From: Novosphingobium mathurense | Lineage (GTDB): Bacteria; Pseudomonadota; Alphaproteobacteria; Sphingomonadales; Sphingomonadaceae | DNA length: 64,000 nucleotides | NCBI RefSeq assembly: GCF_900168325.1 | Contig: NZ_FVZE01000008.1 | Location: 1 to 64,000, forward strand | Direction: 5' to 3' | Shown: positions 45,859 through 54,868 of the stretch, piece after piece | Position numbering within the stretch: the first letter of the stretch is position 1 | How the letters are laid out: every line of letters starts with the position of its first letter | The notes under the pieces: generated by a model | Seen by the model: the letters and a program-made list of their open reading frames with translations, nothing else | Told to the model about the DNA's origin: nothing | Database searches by the model: none | Program-made: the position numbers and the translations under genes

Positions 45859-46668
45859 TCAGCGCGTCGCGATGGCGTAAAGCGCGATGGCCGCGGCATT
45901 GCTGACATTGAGGCTTTCCATCTCGCTGCTGATCGGCAGTTTGGCGATCGCATCGCAATGCTGGACGATGTTGTGGCGCATGCCGTCGCCTTCGGCCCCG
46001 AGAACGAGCGCGACTGGACCGGCGGGCAGGGCTTCGGCCAGCGTCGCTTCCGCTTCGCCGTCCAGGCCGATTCGCCAGTATCCCGCCTCGGCGATCTCTT
46101 CGAGCGCGCGGGCGAGGTTCACGACGCGCACCCACGGCAGCACTTCGAGCGCGCCGGAAGCCGATTTCGCCAGCGTACCCGATTCGGGCGGCGCGTGACG
46201 GTCCTGCGTGACGATCGCACAGGCATTGAAGGCGAGGGCCGAACGCATGATCGCGCCGACGTTGTGGGGATCGGTGACCTGGTCGAGCACGAGCACCGGG
46301 CGTGCCGGGTCGCCGTCGAGCACATCGGCAAGGAATACGTCATCGAGCGGTTCGCATTCGAGCACGAGGCCCTGGTGCGGCGCGTCGCGGGCAACGAGTC
46401 GGGCAAGATCGGCCGGTTGTGCCCATTCGACCGAAAAATCGCTCGGGAGTTCCCCGTCGAGCGAATCAACGCCTTCGCGAGTCGCCCACAATTTGCGGTG
46501 ACTGCGGTCCGGATTCTTGAGGGCGGCTTCCACGGCATGTCTTCCCCACAGGCGAACCATGCCCGAGGAGGCGCGACCGCTACCGCGCCCGTTCTTCATG
46601 CGGCCGGCCCTTCCGCGTAGGGCCCGGGCGGGTTTTCCACCCCCCTGATGTTCGCCGCGCTTATTCAT
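45859..46668 (-). CDS. rlmB: 23S rRNA (guanosine-2'-O)-methyltransferase, RlmB/TrmH family
   Basis: 269 aa from ATG 46668 (AAGGA eight bases upstream). A basic, Gly-rich N-terminus, then WGRHAVEAALKNPDR, VLDQVTDPHNVGAIMRSA and the knot motif VLGAEGDGMRHNI...ESLNVSNAAAIALY of SPOUT 2'-O-methyltransferases. The RlmB assignment is likely; some paralogues act on tRNA. Divergent from tRNA-Tyr. Confidence 0.9.
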   Translation of the reverse strand: MNKRGEHQGGGKPARALRGRAGRMKNGRGSGRASSGMVRLWGRHAVEAALKNPDRSHRKLWATREGVDSLDGELPSDFSVEWAQPADLARLVARDAPHQGLVLECEPLDDVFLADVLDGDPARPVLVLDQVTDPHNVGAIMRSALAFNACAIVTQDRHAPPESGTLAKSASGALEVLPWVRVVNLARALEEIAEAGYWRIGLDGEAEATLAEALPAGPVALVLGAEGDGMRHNIVQHCDAIAKLPISSEMESLNVSNAAAIALYAIATR

Positions 46669-46819
46669 GAAATGTCCTTTCAACAAAAAACTATTTTCGC
46701 TCCTGCCAGTCACCCCATTGACAGGCAAGGCTCGCTTCGGCAAAGGCGCGGCTCCTCGGCAACGGGCTCCTTCCTGGAGCCTCACCAAAGCGGGTTTTCC
46801 CGCAAGCCAGAACTGGTGT

Positions 46820-46905
46820 GGACAGGTGGCCGAGTGGTTAAAGGCAGCAGACTGTAAATCTGCCCGCGCAAGCGTACGTTGGTTCGAATCCAGCCCTGTC
46901 CACCA
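46820..46905 (+). tRNA. tRNA-Tyr (anticodon GTA)
   Basis: 86 nt with an encoded CCA. Acceptor GGACAGG/CCTGTCC, anticodon stem GCAGA/TCTGC with GTA in the loop, and the long variable arm expected for class II tRNA. Confidence 0.96.
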
Positions 46906-46907
46906 CC

Positions 46908-46951
46908 AGCTTCCCCATCACCGACATCGGAGACACCCCTCCGGGGAAGCT
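46908..46951 (+). promoter_or_regulatory. inverted repeat between tRNA-Tyr and psd
   Basis: AGCTTCCCC and GGGGAAGCT form a perfect 9-bp stem with a 26-base spacer that can fold further (CGA/TCG). No T-tract follows, so it may process the tRNA 3' end or lie in the psd leader. Confidence 0.4.
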
Positions 46952-47002
46952 ACGGTATTCCTTGGCATTGCGGTATCCGACGAGCACTTCTAGAAGAGAG
47001 CC

Positions 47003-47752
47003 ATGCCCGGAGATATTCTCGATAACCAAGGTCGCGGCGAAGCTTCGTGGCGCTGGCCCTCCATCCATCCCGAAGGTCGCAAGTTCGGCGGCATCGCCGG
47101 TGTGATCGCGGTTGCAGGCTGGTTGCTGCTGGGCCCGTGGGTCGGTTGGCCGCTTGCTGTGCTCACCTTGTGCGTACTGGCCTTCTTCCGCGATCCTGTT
47201 CGCGTGACGCCGCAGGACGAGCGCGCGATCGTTGCGCCGGCCGATGGCCTTGTCACGTTGATCCAGAAGGTCGCGCCTCCGCGTGAACTGACCATGGAGG
47301 ACGGCAGCGGCGCCAGGCCGATGGATCCTGAGCCGGTTACGCGCATTTCCATTTTCATGAGCGTGTTCGACGTCCACATCAATCGCGCACCGATCGGCGG
47401 CACCGTTCGCCGGGTGATCTATATCCCCGGAAAATTCGTGAACGCCGATCTCGACAAGGCGAGCGAGGAAAACGAACGTCAGCACATCCTGATCGAGCGC
47501 GGCGATGGCCTGCGCATCTGCTTCACGCAGATTGCAGGGCTGGTTGCGCGTCGAATCGTTCCGTTCGTCAAGCCGGGCGACATTCTTGCCGCCGGCCAGC
47601 GCGTTGGCCTGATTCGCTTCGGTAGCCGCGTCGACGTCTACCTTCCGGCCGGCACCGAACCGAAGGTTCTCATGGGCCAGCGCATCGTTGCCGGTGAAAC
47701 GGTCCTTGCCGAAGTATCCGAAGCCCGCGTCATCGAGGGCGTCGCCCAGTGA
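47003..47752 (+). CDS. psd: phosphatidylserine decarboxylase (short form)
   Basis: 249 aa. One or two N-terminal membrane segments ([18 protein letters not shown]), [19 protein letters not shown] and [15 protein letters not shown] are family motifs. The self-cleavage site that makes the pyruvoyl group is the GS in [12 protein letters not shown]. It makes phosphatidylethanolamine. The stop overlaps the next start by four bases (GTGA). Confidence 0.96.
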   Translation: MPGDILDNQGRGEASWRWPSIHPEGRKFGGIAGVIAVAGWLLLGPWVGWPLAVLTLCVLAFFRDPVRVTPQDERAIVAPADGLVTLIQKVAPPRELTMEDGSGARPMDPEPVTRISIFMSVFDVHINRAPIGGTVRRVIYIPGKFVNADLDKASEENERQHILIERGDGLRICFTQIAGLVARRIVPFVKPGDILAAGQRVGLIRFGSRVDVYLPAGTEPKVLMGQRIVAGETVLAEVSEARVIEGVAQ

Positions 47753-48603
47753 TCGACGAGTCCGATCCGCTTGTCGACGATCGGCTTTCGCCGCGTCGTC
47801 GGCTTGCGCGTGGGCTCTCGATGCGGGCGATCGTGCCCAATGCCATCACCGCAGCGGCGCTGTGTTCCGGCCTGACCGGGATTCGCTTTGCGATTGCGGG
47901 AGATTTCGAGAAATCGGTGCAGGCAGTGATTCTGGCCGGATTGCTCGATGGTATCGATGGCCGCGCAGCCAGGCTGCTGCGTGCGCAGACCCGCTTCGGG
48001 GCCGAGCTCGACAGTCTCGCCGATTCGATTTCCTTCGGCGTGGCGCCTGCGTTGATCGTTTACCTGTGGACGTTGCACCAGTTGCCCAGCCTGGGATGGA
48101 TTGCCTCGCTGGCGTTTGCGATCTGCTGCGTGCTGCGTCTGGCGCGCTTCAATGCCCGCCTCGACATGCTCGATCAGCCGCACAAGCAGGCCGGTTTCCT
48201 GACCGGCGTTCCTGCCCCGCTGGGAGCAGGGCTTGCGTTCCTGCCGATGTACCTGTGGATCGCGACCGGCATCCCTGAATTTGCCAACGACGTTGCCGTC
48301 AGCATCTGGATGGTCCTGATCGCTTTCCTGATGATCTCTAGCGTGCCGACCCTGAGTTGGTCGAAGCTGCAGCCTCCGCGTGACTTGCGCATCGGCTTGA
48401 TTGCGGTCGTCGGGCTTACGGTGGCCGCGCTGCTGACCGAGCCCTGGTACACGCTGGCGGTCATCACGCTGGGCTACATTGCCCTGATCCCGCTGGGAAT
48501 CGCTTCCTATGCAAAGGTCAGGCTGCGTGCTCGAGACCAGGCCATACCAGCGCCGGCCGCTGCGACTGGCGACGGGGCGAGCGCACCTTCCGATCCGTCC
48601 TGA
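47749..48603 (+). CDS. pssA: CDP-diacylglycerol-serine O-phosphatidyltransferase
   Basis: 284 aa from GTG 47749. The CDP-alcohol phosphotransferase motif is [20 protein letters not shown] continued by LDSLAD. Several membrane helices follow, as in the Bacillus-type enzyme. It supplies the substrate of psd, the gene before it. Its last 86 bases overlap the 3' end of a minus-strand gene. Confidence 0.95.
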   Translation: MIDESDPLVDDRLSPRRRLARGLSMRAIVPNAITAAALCSGLTGIRFAIAGDFEKSVQAVILAGLLDGIDGRAARLLRAQTRFGAELDSLADSISFGVAPALIVYLWTLHQLPSLGWIASLAFAICCVLRLARFNARLDMLDQPHKQAGFLTGVPAPLGAGLAFLPMYLWIATGIPEFANDVAVSIWMVLIAFLMISSVPTLSWSKLQPPRDLRIGLIAVVGLTVAALLTEPWYTLAVITLGYIALIPLGIASYAKVRLRARDQAIPAPAAATGDGASAPSDPS

Positions 48604-48790
48604 GTGCGGCAAGGGTCGGTACCGGCACCCGCTCGATCATCTTCCACGTGACCGTGAGCGTGGCAGGGCAAGCCTGAAGCTCTGCGCGCAGGGAGAATGC
48701 CTTGCGGCCGTGGCGCATCCAGCTCGCGAAGATGACCCAGAGCGACACCATCGCGCCAAGGGCGAAAAGCGAAGCGGCAAATGCAGTCAT
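48518..48790 (-). CDS. small single-span membrane protein with LexA-type boxes upstream
   Basis: 90 aa from ATG 48790, with AAAGGA eight bases before it (an ATG at 48796 is too close). One N-terminal membrane helix (AFAASLFALGAMVSLWVIFA) is followed by a basic, Arg/Pro-rich cytosolic part ([18 protein letters not shown]). Not recognised as a known family. Two perfect GTTC-N7-GTTC operators lie 77-118 bases upstream, so SOS control is likely. Small SOS-induced membrane proteins in Caulobacter (SidA, DidA) block division; similarity in role is inference from size, topology and operator only. Confidence 0.65.
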   Translation of the reverse strand: MTAFAASLFALGAMVSLWVIFASWMRHGRKAFSLRAELQACPATLTVTWKMIERVPVPTLAALRTDRKVRSPRRQSQRPALVWPGLEHAA

Positions 48791-48866
48791 TACCATTTTC
48801 CTTTCGAGCCAGGGCCCGGTCCGGCGGAGGACTGGGCTGTGGACAGCTTGTGGAAATAACGAATCT

Positions 48867-48881
48867 GTTCTACCAATGTTC
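48867..48881. promoter_or_regulatory. LexA (SOS) box 1, GTTC-N7-GTTC
   Basis: GTTCTACCAATGTTC matches the alphaproteobacterial SOS operator GTTC-N7-GTTC exactly. It is the box nearer to the minus-strand membrane protein gene. Confidence 0.75.
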
Positions 48882-48893
48882 CTTGCGGTCTTT

Positions 48894-48908
48894 GTTCTGA
48901 TTTTGTTC
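48894..48908. promoter_or_regulatory. LexA (SOS) box 2, GTTC-N7-GTTC
   Basis: GTTCTGATTTTGTTC is a second perfect match, 27 bases from the first. On the minus strand it would lie just after a TTGACT (48920 to 48915) that could serve as a -35 element, a normal place for LexA to block a promoter. Confidence 0.75.
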
Positions 48909-49267
48909 TCATCAAGTCAAGCGGATTTTGCGATCGGCATGTCAGGGCGTTGGAATGGCTGCGCATTTCGGGACTCCCTTAAGGATGTGTCCTAGGGTAG
49001 CGACTGGGGATCGTCCCCGGGGATCGGCTCCGTTTCCGAGGCGATCGGTCGAGGACAGGGCGGGCACGGCGCAATTTGGCGCTGGATTTCTGCCGGGGAC
49101 AGGGCTATGGGCGGCCCCGCCTGAGCGGTGCCTGTCGATTCCCGGCAGATCGCGGAGGGCAAATCCACATGGAAGGCGCACATACCGGTGCCGCAGCGGA
49201 TCGAGGGGTTTCTTGCCCGGCCGCACGGTTCCAGCCTTCCAGAGGTGCAACCGGAAAGGAATTATCT
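48909..49267 (+). promoter_or_regulatory. rpsB leader region
   Basis: About 360 bases before rpsB without a supported gene. GGGGATCGTCCCC near 49007-49019 can pair on itself. No known ribosomal leader family was recognised. AAAGGAAT serves rpsB. Confidence 0.35.
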
Positions 49268-50032
49268 ATGGCGGCTCCTGTCGTCACCATGCAGCAGCTT
49301 ATCGAGGCCGGCGCTCACTTCGGCCATCAGACCCACCGCTGGAATCCGCGGATGAAGCCGTACATCTTCGGCGCCCGCAACGGAATCCACATCATCGACC
49401 TGTCGCAGACCGTGCCGCTCATGGCTCGCGCTCTCGACTTCGTTTCGGCTACCGTTCAGGCCGGCGGCAAGGTGCTCTTCGTCGGCACCAAGCGCCAGGC
49501 ACAGGAGCCGATCGCTCAGGCCGCGCGCGCCTGCGGTCAGCACTTCGTCAACCACCGCTGGCTGGGCGGCATGCTCACCAACTGGAAGACCATCTCGGGT
49601 TCGATCAAGCGCTTCAAGGCTCTTGAAGAGCAGCTTTCGGGCGACACCACCGGTCTCACCAAGAAGGAAGTGCTCCAGCTCACCCGCGAGCGCGACAAGC
49701 TCGAGCTTTCGCTCGGCGGTATTCGCGACATGGGCGGCATCCCGGACGTGATGTTCGTGATCGACGCCAACAAGGAAGACCTGGCCATCAAGGAAGCCAA
49801 TACCCTTGGTATTCCGGTCGTCGCCGTGCTCGACACCAACGTCAGCCCCGAAGGCATTGCGTTCCCGATCCCGGGTAACGACGACGCCAGCCGCGCCGTT
49901 CGCCTCTACTGCGATGCGATCGCCCAGGCTGCCACCAAGGGTGGTCAGAACGCGGTTGTCGACTCGGGTGCCGACATCGGCGCCATGGATGAGCCGGTCG
50001 CCGAAGCTGCTGCGGAAACCGCAGGGGCCTGA
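49268..50032 (+). CDS. rpsB: 30S ribosomal protein S2
   Basis: 254 aa; AAAGGAAT upstream. [51 protein letters not shown] and [17 protein letters not shown] are S2 signatures. The C-terminal tail is Ala/Glu-rich. It starts the rpsB-tsf pair. Confidence 0.98.
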   Translation: MAAPVVTMQQLIEAGAHFGHQTHRWNPRMKPYIFGARNGIHIIDLSQTVPLMARALDFVSATVQAGGKVLFVGTKRQAQEPIAQAARACGQHFVNHRWLGGMLTNWKTISGSIKRFKALEEQLSGDTTGLTKKEVLQLTRERDKLELSLGGIRDMGGIPDVMFVIDANKEDLAIKEANTLGIPVVAVLDTNVSPEGIAFPIPGNDDASRAVRLYCDAIAQAATKGGQNAVVDSGADIGAMDEPVAEAAAETAGA

Positions 50033-50072
50033 TCGGCCCGACGCAATTCGGCATTTTCGTCATTGAAATGTC

Positions 50073-50101
50073 GCGCGCCGGGTCCATCGGGCCCGGCGCG
50101 C
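50073..50101 (+). terminator. hairpin between rpsB and tsf
   Basis: GCGCGCCGGG pairs with CCCGGCGCGC over a nine-base loop. It has no T-tract, so it may attenuate rather than stop transcription into tsf. Confidence 0.5.
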
Positions 50102-50130
50102 CTGTCAATTACTGAAGAAGGATAAAAGCG

Positions 50131-51054
50131 ATGGCCTACACCGCCGCTGACGTGAAGAATCTGCGCGAGCGCACCGGCGCCGGCATGATGGACTGCAAGA
50201 AGGCTCTCGACGAAACGAACGGCGACATCGAAGCCGCTGTCGACGCGCTGCGCGCCAAGGGTCTCGCTGCCGCTGCCAAGAAGTCGAGCCGCACCGCGGC
50301 TGAAGGTCTGGTCGGCGTTGCCGTTACCGGCACCAAGGGCGTTGCCGTAGAGGTCAACTCGGAAACCGACTTCGTTGCCAAGAACGACCAGTTCCAGGAC
50401 TTCGTGCGCAAGACCACCGAAGTCGCGCTGGGCGTTGCCGGCGACGACATCGAAGCGCTCAAGGCCGCTGCTTACCCGACCGGTGGTACCGTCGGCGAAG
50501 CGCTGACCAACAACGTTGCCACCATCGGTGAAAACCAGCAGGTTCGCCGCATGAAGACGGTCGAAGTCTCGCAGGGCCTCATCGTTCCCTACATGCACAA
50601 CGCTGCCGCTCCGAACCTCGGCAAGATCGGCGTTCTCGTCGCTCTCGAGTCGGACGCTTCGGCCGACGTCCTCGAAGGTCTGGGCAAGCAGATCGCGATG
50701 CACATCGCCGCGGCCTTCCCGCTGGCTCTCAATGCCGACGATCTCGATGCCGATCTGATCGAGCGCGAGCGCAAGATCGCCAAGGAAAAGGCCGCCGAAT
50801 CGGGCAAGCCCGAGAACGTCCAGGAAAAGATGGTCGAAGGCGCGATCGCCAAGTACGCCAAGGAAAACGCGCTGCTCAGCCAGGTCTTCGTCATGGACAA
50901 CAAGACCCCGGTTCAGCAGGTCGTCGACCAGGCTGGCAAGGAAGCCGGCACGAAGATCGTCCTCAAGGACTTCGTGCGCTTCCAGCTCGGCGAAGGCATC
51001 GAGAAGGAAGTGTCGGACTTCGCAGCCGAAGTCGCCGCGGCGGTTGCCGGCTGA
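50131..51054 (+). CDS. tsf: elongation factor Ts
   Basis: 307 aa. [20 protein letters not shown] is the EF-Ts N-terminus (UBA-like), then [21 protein letters not shown] and [13 protein letters not shown]. It recycles EF-Tu by GDP release. AGAAGGAT lies upstream. Confidence 0.98.
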   Translation: MAYTAADVKNLRERTGAGMMDCKKALDETNGDIEAAVDALRAKGLAAAAKKSSRTAAEGLVGVAVTGTKGVAVEVNSETDFVAKNDQFQDFVRKTTEVALGVAGDDIEALKAAAYPTGGTVGEALTNNVATIGENQQVRRMKTVEVSQGLIVPYMHNAAAPNLGKIGVLVALESDASADVLEGLGKQIAMHIAAAFPLALNADDLDADLIERERKIAKEKAAESGKPENVQEKMVEGAIAKYAKENALLSQVFVMDNKTPVQQVVDQAGKEAGTKIVLKDFVRFQLGEGIEKEVSDFAAEVAAAVAG

Positions 51055-51085
51055 TTTCAGCCAGCTTCCTTCGGGAATTATCAGG

Positions 51086-51125
51086 ACGGGCCGGGAAGTG
51101 CAGACTTCCCGGCCCGTTCTCTTTT
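51086..51125 (+). terminator. Rho-independent terminator after tsf
   Basis: ACGGGCCGGGAAGT pairs perfectly with ACTTCCCGGCCCGT (14 bp, loop GCAG), then TCTCTTTT. Confidence 0.92.
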
Positions 51126-51162
51126 GCCGCGTTGACCGTGCAGCCCCCTAAAACAGGCATGT

Positions 51163-51190
51163 TTGACTTTTTGTTCTGACCGCGTAGCCT
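51163..51190 (+). promoter_or_regulatory. possible promoter of the CMD-family gene
   Basis: TTGACT and TAGCCT are 16 bases apart, about 80 bases before the start of the gene. Weak -10. Confidence 0.35.
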
Positions 51191-51270
51191 TGTCGCCGAG
51201 CCGGAGCCATCAGGGCTTTCGGTCGGAGAACCGACCCGGGCGAGGGTCGGCCGAGAGGAGAGAGCGTCCT

Positions 51271-51813
51271 ATGCGAGTCGAACTGGCACCCCAGCCGGGC
51301 AATGCGATCCCGGATCTTTCAGCGCAGTATTGTCCCGAAATCACCAAGGCCGGCGGCGCATTCTCGATGGCGCCTTACCGCCATTCGAAGTTGCCGCTGC
51401 GCATGTTCGAAGCCTGCCGTATCGCGACGGCCGTGATCAACGGTTGCATCGTGTGCATGAACTGGCGCTCGCAGCGCGACTTGGGCCTGCTTGGCGTCGA
51501 ACATGGCGTGATCGACCAGGACGATGCACCCGACGAGGCGATGTACCAGGCCGTCCTCAATGGCGATCTGTCGTCGCTCAGCGAGCGTGAGCGGCTTGCC
51601 GTGCAGTACTCGCAGCGTATGGGCACCGATCCACGCGGTCTTTCCGGCGATGAGGAATTCTGGGCCAAGCTCAAGGGCGCGCTCAGTGATGAAGAGATTG
51701 TCGATCTCACATACAGCACGGCGGCGTGGATGGCGCTCGGTCGTGTGGCCCACGTGCTGGGTGTCGATACCGCGTGCTCGGTGGGCGGTCCGCTGGAGAG
51801 CGTGGCGGCCTGA
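51271..51813 (+). CDS. carboxymuconolactone decarboxylase (AhpD-like) family protein
   Basis: 180 aa; ATG 51271 follows a GAGAGGAGAGAG ribosome site. Mostly helical, with the CMD/AhpD core at residues about 45-110: LRMFEACRIATAVINGCIVC and the CxxC pair in CIVCMNWR. CxxC-bearing members are often peroxidase-like or act on peroxides and lactones. It has its own unit between tsf and pyrH, a place where no conserved gene is usually found. Confidence 0.85.
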   Translation: MRVELAPQPGNAIPDLSAQYCPEITKAGGAFSMAPYRHSKLPLRMFEACRIATAVINGCIVCMNWRSQRDLGLLGVEHGVIDQDDAPDEAMYQAVLNGDLSSLSERERLAVQYSQRMGTDPRGLSGDEEFWAKLKGALSDEEIVDLTYSTAAWMALGRVAHVLGVDTACSVGGPLESVAA

Positions 51814-52004
51814 TCCGGCAAGGAAGAGTGGGGCGTGGCGCCTGGGTGCTGCGCCCCGTCTTGCGTCGGGATCGAGGCGATCAGCCGAAACGACGGAGAC
51901 GCGCGTCGCTGCGAGGTGCATTTGCGCAAGCTCGCCCCTTGGCAATCCGCGCGCCGCCCCCTAATGCGATGGCCGTTCATCCCCCTGCGTGAGAAATTCG
52001 GCCA

Positions 52005-52727
52005 ATGAGCAATCCCTCCTATAAACGCGTCCTGCTGAAGCTGTCGGGCGAAGTACTTATGGGGGAGCAGCAGTTCGGCATCGACTCGGAATTCGTGGCC
52101 GAACTGGCCAAGGAAGTGAAGGCGGCCAAGGAAACCGGGCTGGAAATCTGCCTGGTGATCGGCGGGGGCAACATTTTCCGCGGCATGGCCGGCGCGGCCA
52201 AGGGCATGGACCGTGCCCAGGCCGACTACATGGGCATGCTGGCGACTGTCATGAACGCGCTGGCGATGCAGAACGCGCTCGAGCAGCTTGGCGTCGAGAC
52301 GCGGGTGCAGTCCGCAGTGCAGATGGACCAGGTCTGCGAACCGGTGATCCGCCGCCGTGCCGAACGCCATCTTGAAAAGGGCCGGGTGGTGATCTTCGCC
52401 GCCGGTGTTGGCGCGCCGTACTTCACAACCGATTCCGGCGCCGCCCTGCGTGCCGCGGAGATGGGCTGCGACGCGCTGCTCAAGGGCACCAGTGTCGATG
52501 GTGTCTATGACAGCGATCCCAAGACCAATCCTGACGCAAAGCGTTACCAGGCAGTGGATTACGACACTGTCCTCGCCGATAATCTCAAGGTGATGGACGC
52601 CAGTGCCGTTGCCCTGTGTCGCGACAATTCGATTCCGATCGTCGTGTTCTCGATCCGAGAGAAGGGCAACCTTGCCCGGGTTCTCGCGGGTGAGGGCACG
52701 CAGACGATCGTCCAGAAAGGAGCCTGA
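52005..52727 (+). CDS. pyrH: UMP kinase
   Basis: 240 aa. [26 protein letters not shown] and [14 protein letters not shown] are amino-acid-kinase-fold UMP kinase motifs. It phosphorylates UMP in pyrimidine synthesis. It is followed by frr after five bases. Confidence 0.97.
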   Translation: MSNPSYKRVLLKLSGEVLMGEQQFGIDSEFVAELAKEVKAAKETGLEICLVIGGGNIFRGMAGAAKGMDRAQADYMGMLATVMNALAMQNALEQLGVETRVQSAVQMDQVCEPVIRRRAERHLEKGRVVIFAAGVGAPYFTTDSGAALRAAEMGCDALLKGTSVDGVYDSDPKTNPDAKRYQAVDYDTVLADNLKVMDASAVALCRDNSIPIVVFSIREKGNLARVLAGEGTQTIVQKGA

Positions 52728-52732
52728 TAGCC

Positions 52733-53290
52733 ATGGCCAAGTACGACAAGGCCGATCTCGAACGCCGCATGCACGGCGCCGTGGAATCGTTCAAGCACGA
52801 CCTCTCCGGTCTGCGCACCGGCCGTGCCAATACCGCGCTGCTGGAGCCGATCACCGTCGAGGTTTACGGAGCCATGATGCCGATCGTCCAGGTTGCGACG
52901 ATCTCGGCCCCCGAACCGCGCCTGCTTTCGGTGCAGGTCTGGGACAAGTCAAACATCGGCCCGGTAGAGAAGGCGATCCGTTCGGCCGGTCTGGGCCTCA
53001 ATCCGATCAACGATGGCAACACGCTGCGGCTGCCGATCCCGGATCTGACCGAGGAGCGCCGCAAGGAGCTTGCCAAGCTTGCCGGACAGTACGCGGAGAA
53101 GGCCCGCGTCGCGATCCGCAACGTGCGCCGCGATGGCATGGAATCGCTCAAGGCCGACGAGAACAAGAAGGAAATCTCCGAGGACGAGAAGAAGCGCGCC
53201 GAGGCTGATGTCCAGAAGCTGACCGACGAGCAGATCAAGGCCGTCGACGACGTTCTGGCGCACAAGGAGAAGGAAATCCTCAACAAGTGA
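52733..53290 (+). CDS. frr: ribosome recycling factor
   Basis: 185 aa. [32 protein letters not shown] and [15 protein letters not shown] are RRF signatures. With EF-G it splits ribosomes after termination. AGGAGC precedes the start. Confidence 0.98.
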   Translation: MAKYDKADLERRMHGAVESFKHDLSGLRTGRANTALLEPITVEVYGAMMPIVQVATISAPEPRLLSVQVWDKSNIGPVEKAIRSAGLGLNPINDGNTLRLPIPDLTEERRKELAKLAGQYAEKARVAIRNVRRDGMESLKADENKKEISEDEKKRAEADVQKLTDEQIKAVDDVLAHKEKEILNK

Positions 53291-53324
53291 GGATGCGCGT
53301 TCGGTCCGGATCGGGGCGTATGGG

Positions 53325-54014
53325 ATGAGCAAGGCCGAGCCAGCAAGGGCGCGCCATGTTGCCATCATCATGGACGGCAACGGGCGCTGGGCGAAGAAGC
53401 GCCTGATGCCGCGCGCTCTCGGGCACCAGCGCGGCGTGGAGGCGGTCCGCAAGGTCGTGCGCGGCGCGCGCGAGATGGGGCTTGAAGCGCTCACGCTCTA
53501 TGCCTTTTCGACCGAGAACTGGCGCCGGCCCGAGGAAGAGGTCTCGGATCTGATGAGCCTGATGAAGCGCTTCATCCTTTCCGATCTCGACGAATTCGCC
53601 GAAGCAGGCGTGCGGCTGAAAATCATCGGCGATTACAAGGCCTTCAAGCCAGATGTTGTCGAACTGGTGGAGAAGGCGATCGCCCGTACCGCCGGCAATT
53701 CCGGTACGACGCTGGCAGTTGCGCTCAACTACGGTTCGCAGGACGAGATCGCCCGGGCCGCGACCAAGGCCGCAGCCAAGGGACCGATCACGCCCGAGAC
53801 CATCGCTGCCGAACTGGACACGGCAGACCTGCCTCCGCTTGACCTGCTGATCCGGACCTCCGGGGAAGTGCGGCTCTCGAACTTCCTGCTCTGGCAGGCG
53901 GCCTATGCCGAAATGATGTTCACCGACGTGCTGTGGCCGGACTTCACGGCCGAGCACTTGCGCGACGCCCTCGAGGCTTTCACCACCCGTGAGCGTCGCT
54001 ATGGCGGCCGCTGA
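53325..54014 (+). CDS. uppS: undecaprenyl diphosphate synthase (cis-prenyltransferase)
   Basis: 229 aa. The catalytic Asp is in AIIMDGNGRWAKKR; LYAFSTENWRRP and LLIRTSGEVRLSNFLLWQ are UppS motifs. It makes the C55 carrier lipid of cell-wall synthesis. Part of the frr-uppS-cdsA-dxr-rseP-bamA order. Confidence 0.97.
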   Translation: MSKAEPARARHVAIIMDGNGRWAKKRLMPRALGHQRGVEAVRKVVRGAREMGLEALTLYAFSTENWRRPEEEVSDLMSLMKRFILSDLDEFAEAGVRLKIIGDYKAFKPDVVELVEKAIARTAGNSGTTLAVALNYGSQDEIARAATKAAAKGPITPETIAAELDTADLPPLDLLIRTSGEVRLSNFLLWQAAYAEMMFTDVLWPDFTAEHLRDALEAFTTRERRYGGR

Positions 54015-54100
54015 GCGGATTGGCCTGCGGCAAGCCGGGGTCGTCGGCACGATACACAATAAAGGTTCCTGCATGACGTTGCAGGGCAGGGGAAGCTGAC

Positions 54101-54868
54101 GTGAGCGATGCTCCAAAGAAATCCGATCTGCAGGTGCGGACGATTTCCGCAGCCGTGATGATCGCCGTTACAGGTCTGGCGATCATTCTGGGCGGTGCGG
54201 TCTGGACCGCTTTCGTCTGCGCAATCGCCGTCGGCGTGCTGTGGGAGTGGGTCAAGCTGACCCGCGCGGGCACGCAGAACCCGGCTGAGCGTGGCTTCTG
54301 GAATTTCGCAGGCATGTTCTATGTCGGCACCTGCGCGGCCATGCTGCTGTTCCTGCGCAATCCGGCCTTCACGCTCGCGCCATTGCTGACCGTGGTCTGC
54401 GGAGTGATCGCAGTGGACGTCGGCGCCTATTTCGCCGGGCGGACGTTCGGCGGGCCCAAGATCGCCCCGGCGATCAGCCCCTCGAAGACCTGGGCCGGGC
54501 TGTTCGGCGCGATTGCCGCTGCAACGCTGGTGCTGTTCGGCGCGGCGATGCTCTGGCGTTCTGGCGCGATCTCGCTGACCCAGGCGGGCCGGGCGGTCGA
54601 GGAAGTATCCTGCTTCGGCATGCAGCCGTGCTGGTATCTCGGCGCCCGCGTGGTTCCGCTTTTTGCCACGTGCCTGATGACCGGCATTCTCTTCGCGATC
54701 TGCGCGCAGGGCGGGGACTTCTTCGAAAGCTGGCTCAAGCGGCGGGCAGGCGTAAAGGATTCGGGCAGTCTCATTCCCGGACACGGCGGGTTCTTCGACC
54801 GCGTTGATGGCTTGCTGGCAGTGCTTTTCGTGCTAGGCCTGATGATCCTGTTTCAACCGGGCTCGTGA
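54101..54868 (+). CDS. cdsA: phosphatidate cytidylyltransferase
   Basis: 255 aa from GTG 54101 (GGGGAAG upstream). Several membrane helices, and the full CDP-diglyceride synthase signature SWLKRRAGVKDSGSLIPGHG continuing GFFDRVD. It makes CDP-diacylglycerol, the precursor used by pssA in this window. The stop overlaps the dxr start (TGATG). Confidence 0.96.
   Translation: MSDAPKKSDLQVRTISAAVMIAVTGLAIILGGAVWTAFVCAIAVGVLWEWVKLTRAGTQNPAERGFWNFAGMFYVGTCAAMLLFLRNPAFTLAPLLTVVCGVIAVDVGAYFAGRTFGGPKIAPAISPSKTWAGLFGAIAAATLVLFGAAMLWRSGAISLTQAGRAVEEVSCFGMQPCWYLGARVVPLFATCLMTGILFAICAQGGDFFESWLKRRAGVKDSGSLIPGHGGFFDRVDGLLAVLFVLGLMILFQPGS

Noticed and set aside
46667-46993. A 108-aa frame covering tRNA-Tyr
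   Set aside because: It crosses the tRNA; translation there is not plausible.
48867-49268. SOS boxes as operators of rpsB
   Set aside because: They are about 360 bases from rpsB, and damage control of S2 is not known; the minus-strand membrane gene is closer. Not fully excluded.
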